Source: Dacryopinax spathularia (Eukaryota; Basidiomycota; Dacrymycetes; Dacrymycetales; Dacrymycetaceae). Taken from it: a stretch of 64,000 bases of DNA. The stretch is from positions 35,001-99,000 of the forward strand of contig JBBPFI010000015.1 of NCBI GenBank assembly GCA_037974965.1, given 5' to 3'. The translations under genes and the position numbers were made by a program. Positions 38,871 through 48,741 of the stretch are shown here, one piece after another (the stretch's first letter is position 1; every line of letters starts with the position of its first letter). The notes beneath the pieces were generated by a model, which saw nothing but the letters and a program-made list of their open reading frames with translations, made no database searches and had not been told where the DNA came from.

Positions 38871-39961
38871 GTCTTGGACACAAAGGATTGGTGGAATTGC
38901 GGTGTATATGGAGGGAGGCTCAGTGATAGCAAACCTCGCGCTGTTGGCTCACACCAGTGAGATTACTGGAGCTGGGTTTATGAGACCTTGAGCTACAGTG
39001 CTGCAATGGGTTTCGCTGGACGAAGAGGAGATAACGACAGATCAGATGCAACGTGTGGCGTGTCACCCTAGGGATAAACATGCAACACGTAATCAGCACG
39101 TGACACCGCGCGTATCTTCCCATCATAATGCAGGCGTATAGCGAGCGCAATACTCCTTTATAAATAAGCGTGGTCGTTCTTGTTTGCGATCTAATGGCTG
39201 AGGTGACGATTACTATTGTGGCTGATTTAAAATAGTATCCATATCTGCCGGCTACTGTTTCCAATGACTACCGTTTCTTCTGTCGACCGTTTCTTGTGGC
39301 TCCCATATCTTATGCCTCTCACTTCCGACGGCGCCGGTTGGAAACGGTTCTGGTTATTGATGGCTCACAGATCGGATGGCTCTCAAATCAGAAGGCGCTC
39401 ATATCGGACGGCGCCAAGATCGGACGGCTGTGGAATCGAATGACGGTCAGATCGAAAGGTGGGTGCCTACCAGTCTTGACCGCACTTTCATGGCTAGAAT
39501 GAAGACTGAACTGAACATAGGAACACTTACACACCGGATTATTAGGGTGGGCCTTGGCACTTCTCGGTGGTGCAAGGCATCAACACCAGCGCGCAAGAAC
39601 CTCAGACCTTTCTCATGATTCCACCGACTCTCAAATCACAGAAGAACTCCAATCACAGAAGAATCTGCTGTGAAAACCACAGAACAGCGGTACAAGCAAT
39701 GAATGCATTATAGTGATCGGATAGCCGATAACGGCTGAATACAGAGGTAGTATGGATCCACATCACCATACTACGCAGCCAGAGACAAGGACAGTGCGTG
39801 AATACAAACATTCCGAGATGCTACCTACGAACTCCGACTAACTACACAGGGATGCCGGTTGAAGAGGCGCATGGATTGAGGAACTTGGGCAAGAAGTCGC
39901 AGAAGCGAGCATAGATTGTCGTCAACCCACGCTCTTCACGGTAGCGCCTGCGATCTTCCGC
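38871..39961. other. Intergenic, includes a short tandem repeat at 39290-39450
   Basis: No gene is supported. At 39290-39450 about ten units of ~16 bp around GATCGGACGGCGCC/TCA-like words repeat with drift and resemble the 34610 array. The rest is unique, with mild AT-richness near 39650-39840. Confidence 0.5.
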
Positions 39962-41344
39962 TCAAGCCTTCCGGTACGCGTCCAAGGCCGCGCTGCTCCT
40001 ATATACTTCATCGTTATATATCCAAGGACGCGAGTCCAAAGCGTTTGGCTGTACGGAGGGAGGAGTCTTCGTCTTTGTAAGTGCATGTGCGGCTCCAGCG
40101 GCGCACAAATCGAGTTCCCCATCAGGGTAGAGCAGACTACGGATAGTCTGCTCACGAAAAGGGTCCATTCGCATGTACGGGGGAGGATAGGCGTCCAATT
40201 CGCAAGCCTCGTCAGGGCCGCCAACGCTGGCATTGGCTGCATCATAGCCCGTCTGGTCCGCTTGCATGGTGCCAACCGGATTCATCCCTCTTTCTTCTGC
40301 ATCCTGCTCATCCACCGCACGACGCAAGGCAGCGACCTCTGCAAGACGCCCTTGCACAGCAACCTGCAGGGGTAGAGAGTCACAGTGAAACGCACGTAGG
40401 TAATCAGCATATGCATCAAGCCGGCGTTGGGTGATTGCGAGATTGGGATTGCGAGAGTAACCACGTGCTCGGCGCGAAGACCCTTTGGTGACAACTGCGG
40501 TCCTTGCAGAGCTAGGCAGAGCATGGCGGGGCGCGGAACGAGTGTCTTCGCATCCTGGCACAGGGTCGTGTGCGAGTGTATGGATGTCGTTCGGCTTGGC
40601 CTGTCCTGCAGAAGAACCGAGGATAGACGGCGCAGTTCCGGCGCCTTCCAACCCCCCAGCAGGAGTGGCAATGTGTGTATGGATATTGTTTGGCTTGTCT
40701 TCTCCCGCAGAAGAAGCGAGGACGCCCCCAGCAGGAGTGGCAATGTGTGTATGGATATTGTTCGGCTTGTCTTCTCCCGCAGAAGAAGCGAGGACGCCCC
40801 CAGCAGGAGTGGCAAGGTGTGTATGGATATCGTTCGGCTTGGCCTGTCCTGCAGAAGAACCGAGGATGGATGGCGCAGTTCCGGCGCCCTCCAACACCCC
40901 AGCAGGAGTGGCAATGTGTGTATGGATATTGTTCGGCTTGTCTTCTCCCGCAGAAGAAGCGAGGATGCCCCCAGCAGGAGTGGCAAGGTGTGTATGGATA
41001 TCGTTCGGCTTGGCCTGTCCTGCAGAAGAACCGAGGATGGATGGCGCAGTTCCGGCGCCTTCAACCCTCGCAACAGGAGTGGCAATGCGTGTATGGATAT
41101 CGTTCGGCTTGGCTTCTCCTGCAGAAGAAGCGAGGACGGATGGCGCAGTTCCGAGCCTCTCACGGAAGTCGACGTCGATGGTCGAGCGTGTATCGGTATC
41201 GATCAGACTGTCTCTCTCCGCAGACAGAGTATTCATAACAGAGAAGGGGCGGCGATACGGGGCGTCCATACTGCAGTTGTATCTTGATAGATAAGACTGA
41301 AGTGCGGTGGTTGCTTCACAACTGGTCGAGAAGTAAGCTCGCAT
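39962..41344 (-). CDS. Orphan protein with IHTH tandem repeats
   Basis: A 460-residue ORF on the minus strand from the ATG at 41344. No domain is recognised. Residues ~85-265 are a tandem array of 33- and 24-residue units in the order 33-24-33-24-24-33, each with a KPNDIHTH or KPNNIHTH core followed by ATPAGG and SSAGED/SSAGQA. The codons of PNDIHTH are exactly the dispersed motif. The C-terminal part is non-repetitive (NLAITQRRLDAYADYLRAF, PLQVAVQGRLAEVAALRRA, YPPPYMRMDP) and looks like real protein, so I favour a gene over a chance frame, but the repeat is open in several other frames too and the 5' end is uncertain. Confidence 0.5.
   Translation of the reverse strand: MRAYFSTSCEATTALQSYLSRYNCSMDAPYRRPFSVMNTLSAERDSLIDTDTRSTIDVDFRERLGTAPSVLASSAGEAKPNDIHTRIATPVARVEGAGTAPSILGSSAGQAKPNDIHTHLATPAGGILASSAGEDKPNNIHTHIATPAGVLEGAGTAPSILGSSAGQAKPNDIHTHLATPAGGVLASSAGEDKPNNIHTHIATPAGGVLASSAGEDKPNNIHTHIATPAGGLEGAGTAPSILGSSAGQAKPNDIHTLAHDPVPGCEDTRSAPRHALPSSARTAVVTKGSSRRARGYSRNPNLAITQRRLDAYADYLRAFHCDSLPLQVAVQGRLAEVAALRRAVDEQDAEERGMNPVGTMQADQTGYDAANASVGGPDEACELDAYPPPYMRMDPFREQTIRSLLYPDGELDLCAAGAAHALTKTKTPPSVQPNALDSRPWIYNDEVYRSSAALDAYRKA
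40575..41107. repeat. 72/99 bp minisatellite carrying seven motif copies
   Basis: Plus-orientation motif starts at 40575, 40674, 40746, 40818, 40917, 40989 and 41088: spacings 99, 72, 72, 99, 72, 99. The 99 bp unit contains an extra GGCGCAGTTCCGGCGCC block. All spacings are multiples of three and the units lack stops in most frames, so long ORFs appear on both strands. Confidence 0.92.
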
Positions 41345-42000
41345 ACTTGAGCTAGTCCTCCCACTCACGGATGCTGCAATTCTTCAATGAGCTTCACGAG
41401 ATACTGGATGGGTTTCTGAGGAAGATGGTCGTAGGATGATGAGGAGGAGGTGGATGAGTTTGAATGACAGGGGGTATTTGGCTCCGCAGAGCGGTGCTGA
41501 CGAAGGCGTCAGAGATGCATGTGACAGTCACTGGGTGGCGTTGTTACGGGGATGCAGTGGCGTTGTAGATCAAGCCAATGTCAGAATCAGGCGTGGTGTA
41601 CTCTAATGACAAGACCGCCATAGAGATTAGACTGTGTCAGAACATCATCCATATCCGCACATTAATACCCAAACTTTACCTTTATTCATAGGCTTTCTCA
41701 GCCACATACCTCCACTGCCAATATCCTTGCAACTCACATTACCTCCCAACGTACATCCGCAACTCAACCCAAAGCCCATCCCATCCTGTCCTCGTTTATT
41801 CGCAGCTGTTCACCCAACTGTTCTGCTAGCCAAGTTAGGAGGAACCGTGATAGTGAGGGTGAAAGGAAGCCGAGGTGAACGAGGAGAAGTTCAGCCTGCT
41901 ACCTCTCATAGGTGCATACGTTAAGTGTTTGTGCCTGCCGCCTCCGCGTGTACTGAGCAGGTATGCAGTCTTCCTCCTTCGACATATCGAAGTTTTCACA
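41345..42000 (+). promoter_or_regulatory. Intergenic; shared leader block at 41740-41955
   Basis: Holds the second copy of the leader block described at 38614-38870 in opposite orientation, ending 45 bp before the proposed ATG at 42001. The 41345-41740 part has no recognisable gene. Confidence 0.55.
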
Positions 42001-45000
42001 ATGGCCAATCCTAACAGAGGACTACACTACTGGCACACCAGCAGCTGGTACAGCCAGCAACAGCATCAGCAAGAAGCCCAGCAGATATCACGGCCCGCTA
42101 CCCCCAGATATGCGCCTCCCCCCGAGCGTACCGACGCATATAGGAGCTCTTCCGGCTGTTCATCCCATCTGGCTCAGCACCAATACTACGCATACACCAA
42201 TCCAAGCAATATTGATCGAGGATACACCGCTTCCAACAATTCGCTCGCTTACCAGCCTCGTCGCCCGATGTACCCAATCCCGTCCCCGAACCAGCAACCA
42301 AGGTACAACGGACACGCCGAACAGGATCGCCAGAGGAGAGCTGCTGCGCCGCGGAAGGACCAGGCGAGGGTGCGAGACAAGGGGCAGGGTGAGGCGTCGG
42401 ACCCGGTACGGTATTCGCAACTGTCAGAGGAGGAGAAGCTGGCAAGACATCTGAGAGCGCAAGAGGCTTGGAGGCAAAGGCAAAAGGCTGAAGAACAAGC
42501 TCGTCAGGCCGAAGCTGAGCGTCGGGCCGCAGCTAGACAACGGGAAGAAGCTCGACAGGCCGAAGCAGCTCGACAGGCCGAAGCAGCTCGACAGGCTGAA
42601 GCAGCTCGACAGGCTGCCGAGCTTGATCGTCAAGCCCGAGCCCGCATGGAAGAAGATGCCCTGAGAGCTGCACGACAGCAGAAGGCTCGCGAAGCTCAGG
42701 ATGCGTTTAAGGCACGGAAGGCTGAAGAGGCCCAACTCGCTGAGGAGAAACGCAAGGCTGAAGCGATGCGGGCTGAAGCAGAACGCCGAGCCGAAGCAGA
42801 ACGTCAGGCTGAAGCAGAACGGCAGGCTGAAGCAGAACGGCAGGCTGAAGCAGAACGGCAGGCTGAAGCAGAACGTCGGGCTGAAGCAGAACGTCGGGCG
42901 GGTGCTATTCAATCTGCTGCGCATGAAGGAGGCGACTTGGAGGGAGAAAACGCCCCTGGTGGCTCAGAGGCTCCTTCCCCCGTCCAGGATATTCCTTGGG
43001 ACACTTCGCTGGATTGCACTCCTCTGCAATTCTGGGCGAAGGGCACTCACACGCCACAGAACAGTGCTGAGGAAGAACTGGAAGAACTTCTCTACTCTCG
43101 GCTTAACGAATTACACATTCTCATACTCGAAGTGCCCGAAGAAAGTGACTCGGATGAGGCTATCAGTTCCTGGTTTACGAAGGCCGCTGACTTCATGGTA
43201 AGTATGACATAATGTCGGCATTGTATTGCGCTGATGATATTCTAGAGCAAGATGGCCGGCTTTGACCTCACGAGCGGGAGACTGGCCTACCGCTATCTTC
43301 AGCATGCAATGGAGAAACTCTTCCAGCTTGCCGAGGGACTCCCTGGTCATGGCAACGATCTTCAAGTCAGGCCGGCTGACTTCAAGCTCCCTTACATTGA
43401 AAATCGAACGGAAGAGCTGCTGCGGCAGGAAGTATCCCGAATCCTCCCGCATTGGCAGGCCGATCCCGAAACCCTCATTCTTTCTCTGAAGACTCCTCAG
43501 CAAGTCGTGGACGAAATCGCTCGCAATCGGACCGCCCCTCTTCCTTGGTTCGGAGAATATGGTGATATTACGCGACCGGGGGTACAATGGCTTCTTAATA
43601 AGCGAGGCGAGTTTCTAGTGAGTGACAACCCACGGGCGAGCAACATGTATGCTAAGGCGCATCATAGCAATGCTTTCTCGACATGTGGGATGACCCTCGT
43701 ATCCCTCAACCCAACGGGGTATCCATCTTGGAAGAAGCGTACGCACTGGTGAAAGATGAAGCAGTTCATCTTTTGGCTTTCCACGTCATGGAAGGGTTCG
43801 ATGACCCTTTGCCCCGGAGGGCGACAGCTGGCGGACACTTCGCTTGGGATGAATTAGAACGCCGTATACCGAAAACGAAGGCGGATAGGCTATTTAACTG
43901 GGATCGCTACTCGTCACTCTACATTGAAGGTGTGCTACGCACTGTGGACACCAATAAGCCCAAGCCACCTCTCCATAACAATGAAGAGCGGGTTGACAAG
44001 TGGTTCGCCAATGTCCGCCTAACTGTGGTATGTGTTTATGGAAAGAATACTCGCCGCACTCTAACGTTCTGATCTAGGCTGACACTCTCGCTGTACACTA
44101 CACCGAAGGCGTCCCTTTCACCCTAAATCAAGCAGAACTTATCATCTCTATTCTTCAAAATGTCTTCGATTGGGTCATCTCCGAGGAACGGTACAAACTG
44201 GAGATCGAGTATCGGCACATTCCGAGATGGGCGCTTGAACGACTACAGGTCTTCGTGGGCGGTCGCTGGCGTCAGAAGCCGGCTGGTCCCATTAAGCGTG
44301 CGCACCTCATAGGAGAAGATCAGAACCCAATGACATTTGAGGAATTCGATCGCCGCTATCTCATGCATACCAAAGCTAGGCGTAAGCAGCTTGCGGCTCA
44401 TCTGGACCAGCAACCAGACGGCTGGCAAACAGTGGACGACAATCTGAAGCGAATGAGACGATCGAAGAACAGGATCGACCCTTTCCCTCGCCATGTCCTG
44501 CGATGCGCTTTCTTTGAAATGCCCGTATATTCGCTGAGCAACTTCCCTACTTTCGATGAAGTCAAAACTCAAGGGGAAGTTATCATAGAAGATCCAGGAC
44601 TTCCAGCCAAAATTTTCGTAAGCCGCTCGATCCGCAGGGCTAGAAACTGTCTGACTACGCATTGGTATAGCTCGCTTACGGAGAGAAAGCCTGCCACACC
44701 TGTCAAATACATAAGGAGGCACGCGTGGGCGTAAACCGAGTTTGCAGACGCTGGGAGCGCCAATGCTGCATCAGATGTAGGGATAAAAAAGCGGTCTGCA
44801 TGTGGCATAACAACGTCTACGGGAATAGTAAGTGCTTTTCTGCTTGGATCTCCCAGACACTAACCGTCATAGTCTCCTACAAGTATTACGACCTCGAAGG
44901 GCCGCGAAATCGCGGAATTCCGCTGCACGTCCTCGACAATCTCATTCGTGAACGCTGGTTCGAGGGGAATCTGGATTTCCCCGGTCCTCCCCCTCCAGAG

Positions 45001-45102
45001 ACGCGCAGGGAGCCGAACTATACAGGTCTTATCAATGCCAAAGGGAGCAAGGTTCTTTCCGAGAGTGCTTACTTTCGCAAAAACAAAGCTGTTCCCTTTT
45101 GA
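42001..45102 (+). CDS. Orphan coiled-coil protein with C-terminal cysteine cluster
   Basis: Six exons (42001-43197, 43246-43617, 43668-44027, 44078-44617, 44671-44827, 44873-45102) join in exact phase to 951 residues. No family is recognised. Residues ~1-120 are Gln/Pro-rich and disordered; ~140-300 form a long charged helix with RQAEAA and AERQAEAE heptad-like repeats. The middle is an apparently folded alpha/beta region (YRYLQHAMEKLFQLAEGLP, EELLRQEVSRILPHW, VDKWFANVRLTV). Near the end is a Cys cluster, ACHTCQ..VCRRW..QCCIRCRDKKAVC, reminiscent of zinc-binding modules in fungal orphan proteins. Its leader and part of its body are duplicated in inverted orientation at 37.4-38.9 kb. Introns of 46-53 bp with CTGAT/CTAAC branch sites make it a credible expressed gene. 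Confidence 0.65.
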
Positions 45103-45545
45103 GACTTTAGAGGGCTGGAAGCAGTGTGAGATACGCACGTCAGGCATGTGTACAGATATTGTTCGGCCTGCCTGTACCCAGTAGACTGACGAAATGGAAT
45201 ATCGGGTGAACTGCTATGTAGGCGTATGTCGAGCGAAGGGGCCGAGCTCACGTCCTCCTCCGTTTCTGATAGCAACGCTAGCCTGGATGTCTTAAGAGTG
45301 GTTTCAATGCGTGTATGGATAGTGTTCGGTCTGCTTATTTGCAGCAGATAGACAAGGCCGACTTCAATGTGTGTATGGATAGTGTTCGGCCTGCTCTTGC
45401 GCAGCAGACGGACAAGAACAACCTCAATGTGTGTATGGATATTGGCCGGTCTGCTCTTGCGCAGCAGACGGACAAGAACAACCTCAATGTGTGTATGGAT
45501 ATTGGCCGGTCTGCTGTACAAATGTAAAACGAGTACAACAAGTGA
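45103..45545 (+). repeat. 60 bp minisatellite, ~3.6 copies, plus one lone motif
   Basis: Units start at 45305, 45365, 45425 and 45485 (exactly 60 bp apart). Each has the motif (TGTGTATGGATAnTG...) and then GTCTGCTCTTGCGCAGCAGA, CGGACAAG. A lone diverged motif is at about 45147, 45 bp after the stop of the preceding gene. The array fills the gap between two convergent genes. The same longer unit occurs inverted at 31.7-31.8 kb. Confidence 0.9.
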
Positions 45546-47825
45546 CTAGATCAAAGCTGCAGAGGGAATGAGATGTGGGGACTGTCCGCGCTTAGCCAGC
45601 TCGCTGACAAGAAAGCGATTGTGGACCTTGATAACCTCATCCAAAAAGAACTCGTAACGAACCGGCGTCATCTCCCGGACGATGGGATGAAAGTTGTTGA
45701 GCCATGCGTTGATTTGTTCGCATTTCGAGGAGTTAAACGTCCATACTTGATTCTCCTCGTCGACTAATTCGGGATACGCAGCCGCATTGCAGTGCAGGCC
45801 GCAGTACCAGTCCTTTTCAGAGTGCTTCGACTTGAAATGGAAGATATCAACAACGAGCGCAGTGTCCTTGAAGTACTCCTTCAGCAGGGGCCGTTCGTGA
45901 ATGTATTTGTGAAGCTGACAGTTATTGTCATAGAATAACACGTCAGGGAGGGATGCAGCTGAAGGAAAGACGGTGCACAGAAAATCCTAAAAAAGAGTAA
46001 GTCAATGGGGCAAGAAGAGGGAGGGAGGTACGAACAGCTACAGATGCCAGCGACTCAGCTCCGTAGAATGTACCTCGAGCCAGGATAATGCCGCACGGCC
46101 GTACCACCAGTTGCTCATTATGCGTCCTTCGGCGAGTGAACCGTGCACGCAATTTTCTGTGGGGCTGAGAAGAGGATTGGGAAGGCAGCCGGCTACCAAG
46201 AGAAGTTTCACCGCCTTCTATCTCTCCTTCTATGTCCATATCGCCAGCGAGCTCGTCATGTAAAGGCGGATTTGCACCTTGGAAGTAGGCATGAGTCCGG
46301 TTAAGGCGTCTCTTAAGTAACTGGAAGGACTCCTTCTCGGACCGGAACTTGGATTCAAGAGCGGCATGGCTGCGGATCGAGCATGTTTGATATCCGTCTC
46401 GTGCCCGTGCCGAACAACCTTCAACAGCGCAAGCCACTTCCAGATGAGCGTGCATCAGGCAATGGCGGGCACGATTGGTGATGAGAGGATTGGCGCAGTT
46501 GTGTTGAGCACAACATGGCCTTCCTATAGCCACACCATCGGTAATGGCGCAGGATAACATATCTGGTAGACGAAATTGAGCTAAAGCACAGGGAATGGAA
46601 GACTGGCTTACACTGGCGTCCGTCGCGTTCAAAAAATTTCCTGCAGATGTCGCAAGCATGCGGCCATTGCTCCTGCCCTTTCTCGGCAATGAATATATTT
46701 CGCTCAAGCATTGCCCTCATGAGTCGCTCCGTTTGTGTGAGTCCGGGGAGGTGCGGAAGCCGGAGGCGGCTACCTTGCTCGTTATGATGTAATAGTAGGG
46801 CGTATAAATCGAACAGGTCTGCGATATACTCTGCGCGCAGGAGAGGAGGTTTGTAAGCGCCTTTTTCAGGGTATCGGGGTGTGCCAAGAGTACTATTATA
46901 TACGAGAGCATTTGCGCTCATCGACGAACTGCACAGAGTGTGAGTTAGCAGAACAGGAGCGATACAGAAGGAGGGAGAGATACAGAAGGAGAAAGAGATA
47001 CAGGAGGAGGTATTGAGATAGAAGGGGAGAGTGAGACAGAAGGAGAGGGAGACAGAAGGAGAGCGCGATGCAGAGATGATGAACGTACTGGGAAAAGACG
47101 GTCATAGATCGGAATAGCTCGCAAAGTTTGTCTTCAAACAGAAAGTGTTTTTCCCCTTGAATTACTTGGGGTACGCCAGGGTAGTATATTCGATACATAT
47201 GGCCGGACGCGTCAGGTTGACAGGCGTAGTTCATGTGGTAGGTGCAGGGACAGGAGGGGCACCGGAGCGAGGTTATGATCACCGGGAGTGCGCCTTGGGA
47301 AACGGTGTAAAGAGTGGCCCTGTACCTGCGTGGATCGTATAAACGAGCCTGTCGGTGATGGTTGACGAATTCGGGACAGTAGGAGTACGTGCAGACGCAA
47401 GTGGGCGGATAGAACTCCTCAACAGCTGGGCACAGTGAGCAGAAAGAACGAGCTCCGAAGGCATGAGGCTAACCGAGATCGAAAGACTGTCCGTGCTCTG
47501 CAAAGATGCGATGATGGTGAACAAGCGGCGGGCATAGGGTAGTGAAGTCCCTGTCGGCAACCCACGCCGTATCCCGGAAGATATCCCAGAGAGCGATGGC
47601 TTGTGCGCGGCTGACTTTAAGACCAATGGCAAGAAGTCCGATCACGGATATCGGCAGCTCAGTTGGTGGATCTTCAAATCCGGCTACACCAGTGTCTTGT
47701 TGCCAGCAGATTCGATTTTGCAGACTGCGCGCAGCGAAGACGAACTCGATTGCTTGCTCAACAGTAATGTCGCCTATAGCTGGTCGAAAGCGTTTCAGAA
47801 GTTTGTAGAGCTGAGTCAAGTGCAT
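45546..47825 (-). CDS. KDZ-associated protein: CxC5/CxC6-like clusters plus transposase-like core
   Basis: Five exons (47825-47474, 47425-47089, 46928-46612, 46562-46036, 45986-45546) join in phase to 657 residues. The cysteine clusters are CVCTYSYC..CPSCPCTYHMNYAC (exon 2), HACDICRKFF (exon 3) and GRPCCAQHNCANPL..CLMHAHLEVACAVEGC (exon 4). They match the layout of CxC5/CxC6 modules attached to KDZ-type transposases. The C-terminal part has RRTHNEQLVVRPCGIILARG, DVLFYDNNCQLHKYI, VVDIFHFKSKH and WTFNSSKCEQINAWL, like the catalytic-core region seen in such fungal proteins. It may be a domesticated or immobile relative of a KDZ DNA transposon; I see no clear terminal inverted repeats. Intron 2 (46929-47088, 160 bp) is enlarged by GA-rich repeats. 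A start upstream of 47825 cannot be excluded. Confidence 0.8.
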
Positions 47826-48741
47826 CCCTCGGCGAGACAGATCGATACCAGATGCAGACGAAGTGAGAGATATAGAAGGAGAGAGATAGAAGGAGAGAGA
47901 TAAGCGCTGGCCGATAATAATGTTCCCACGGAAAGGTAACAGTCATGGGACCAGGAAAGTTTATGATTACGCATGTAGCTTAAGTGAAGCGGACCCTTAT
48001 CGGCTTAGACGCGTCGCAGTGGCGGTACCGGCTATTGGGAGTGTACGGCCCTGTACGGACGCCGTACATTTGGCTCCGTACAAAAGCGCACGGAACCTGG
48101 AGGTACTGCTCTCCACCACCCCCTGTATCCCCCCGGTCCATCCCAACATCGCAAGCCATCCTACACATATCCACTGTCGGCCCCCGGTTCGTCCCCTTCA
48201 ATCCAGGCCCTACATAACTGAACTGCTTTGTCTATCAGCGACAGCAATTTTCAGCGGGTCTGCTAACCGCTCCGCGACCAGCTTTTGCATACACGGTCGA
48301 ACATCATCCCAGACATTATTATACTCCGGCATAGCATGTCTATTCACTGAGGTGTGTACCTACCTCACCGGGGTTCTTCCTGAGTGAGAATCGATTCCCA
48401 CGGCCGGTCCCAATCCGGTTCCCTGACGCGCTTGGCAGTCGCGCCGCAGTGAGGGAGTTGGTCGTCCCTGAGTCTCGCGACCTTCCTCGCGACTTTCATA
48501 TGCCTTTGGGCGGGAGACGAGCCGCTTGTCTTTATGCTGCGGACATCCTGCATATATGCGCCTTGCACTGCGCGACTGCTTCGGAACTGCGCCGTCTACC
48601 TCTCACAAGGATGAGACTACACTTGCAAACGCGTTTGAGACTGTAACCATGCAGCCGGTTCACAATTCTTTCATTATTCATTCAGGCGGTACACTTGATT
48701 GATAGCGGCATAAGAACAGCGAGACACTCGGCGAGATTGCC
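47826..48741. other. Intergenic, no recognised gene
   Basis: About 900 bp. A short GA repeat at 47870-47900 continues the AGAAGGAGAGAGAT family. Nothing else is supportable; I checked 48375-48450 for a tRNA and found no cloverleaf. Confidence 0.4.

Noticed and set aside
40427-41294. Long plus-strand ORFs (286 and 269 codons) with MCVWISFGL/VYGYRSAW repeats
   Set aside because: They are open only because the 72/99 bp repeat lacks stops and keeps phase; no unique domain-like flank exists in these frames.
30905-45510. Dispersed motif as a tiny mobile intron (GTGTGT start, CAG about 37-40 bp later)
   Set aside because: Copies lack the CTNAY branch site seen in genuine introns here, many copies are outside genes or antisense to them, and 37-40 bp is below the size of supported introns.
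40575-45510. Motif arrays as a CRISPR array
   Set aside because: This is eukaryotic DNA, the between-motif sequences are themselves repeated, and no cas genes are present.
48375-48450. Possible tRNA
   Set aside because: A GGTTCC-like word is present but no acceptor stem or cloverleaf can be formed.
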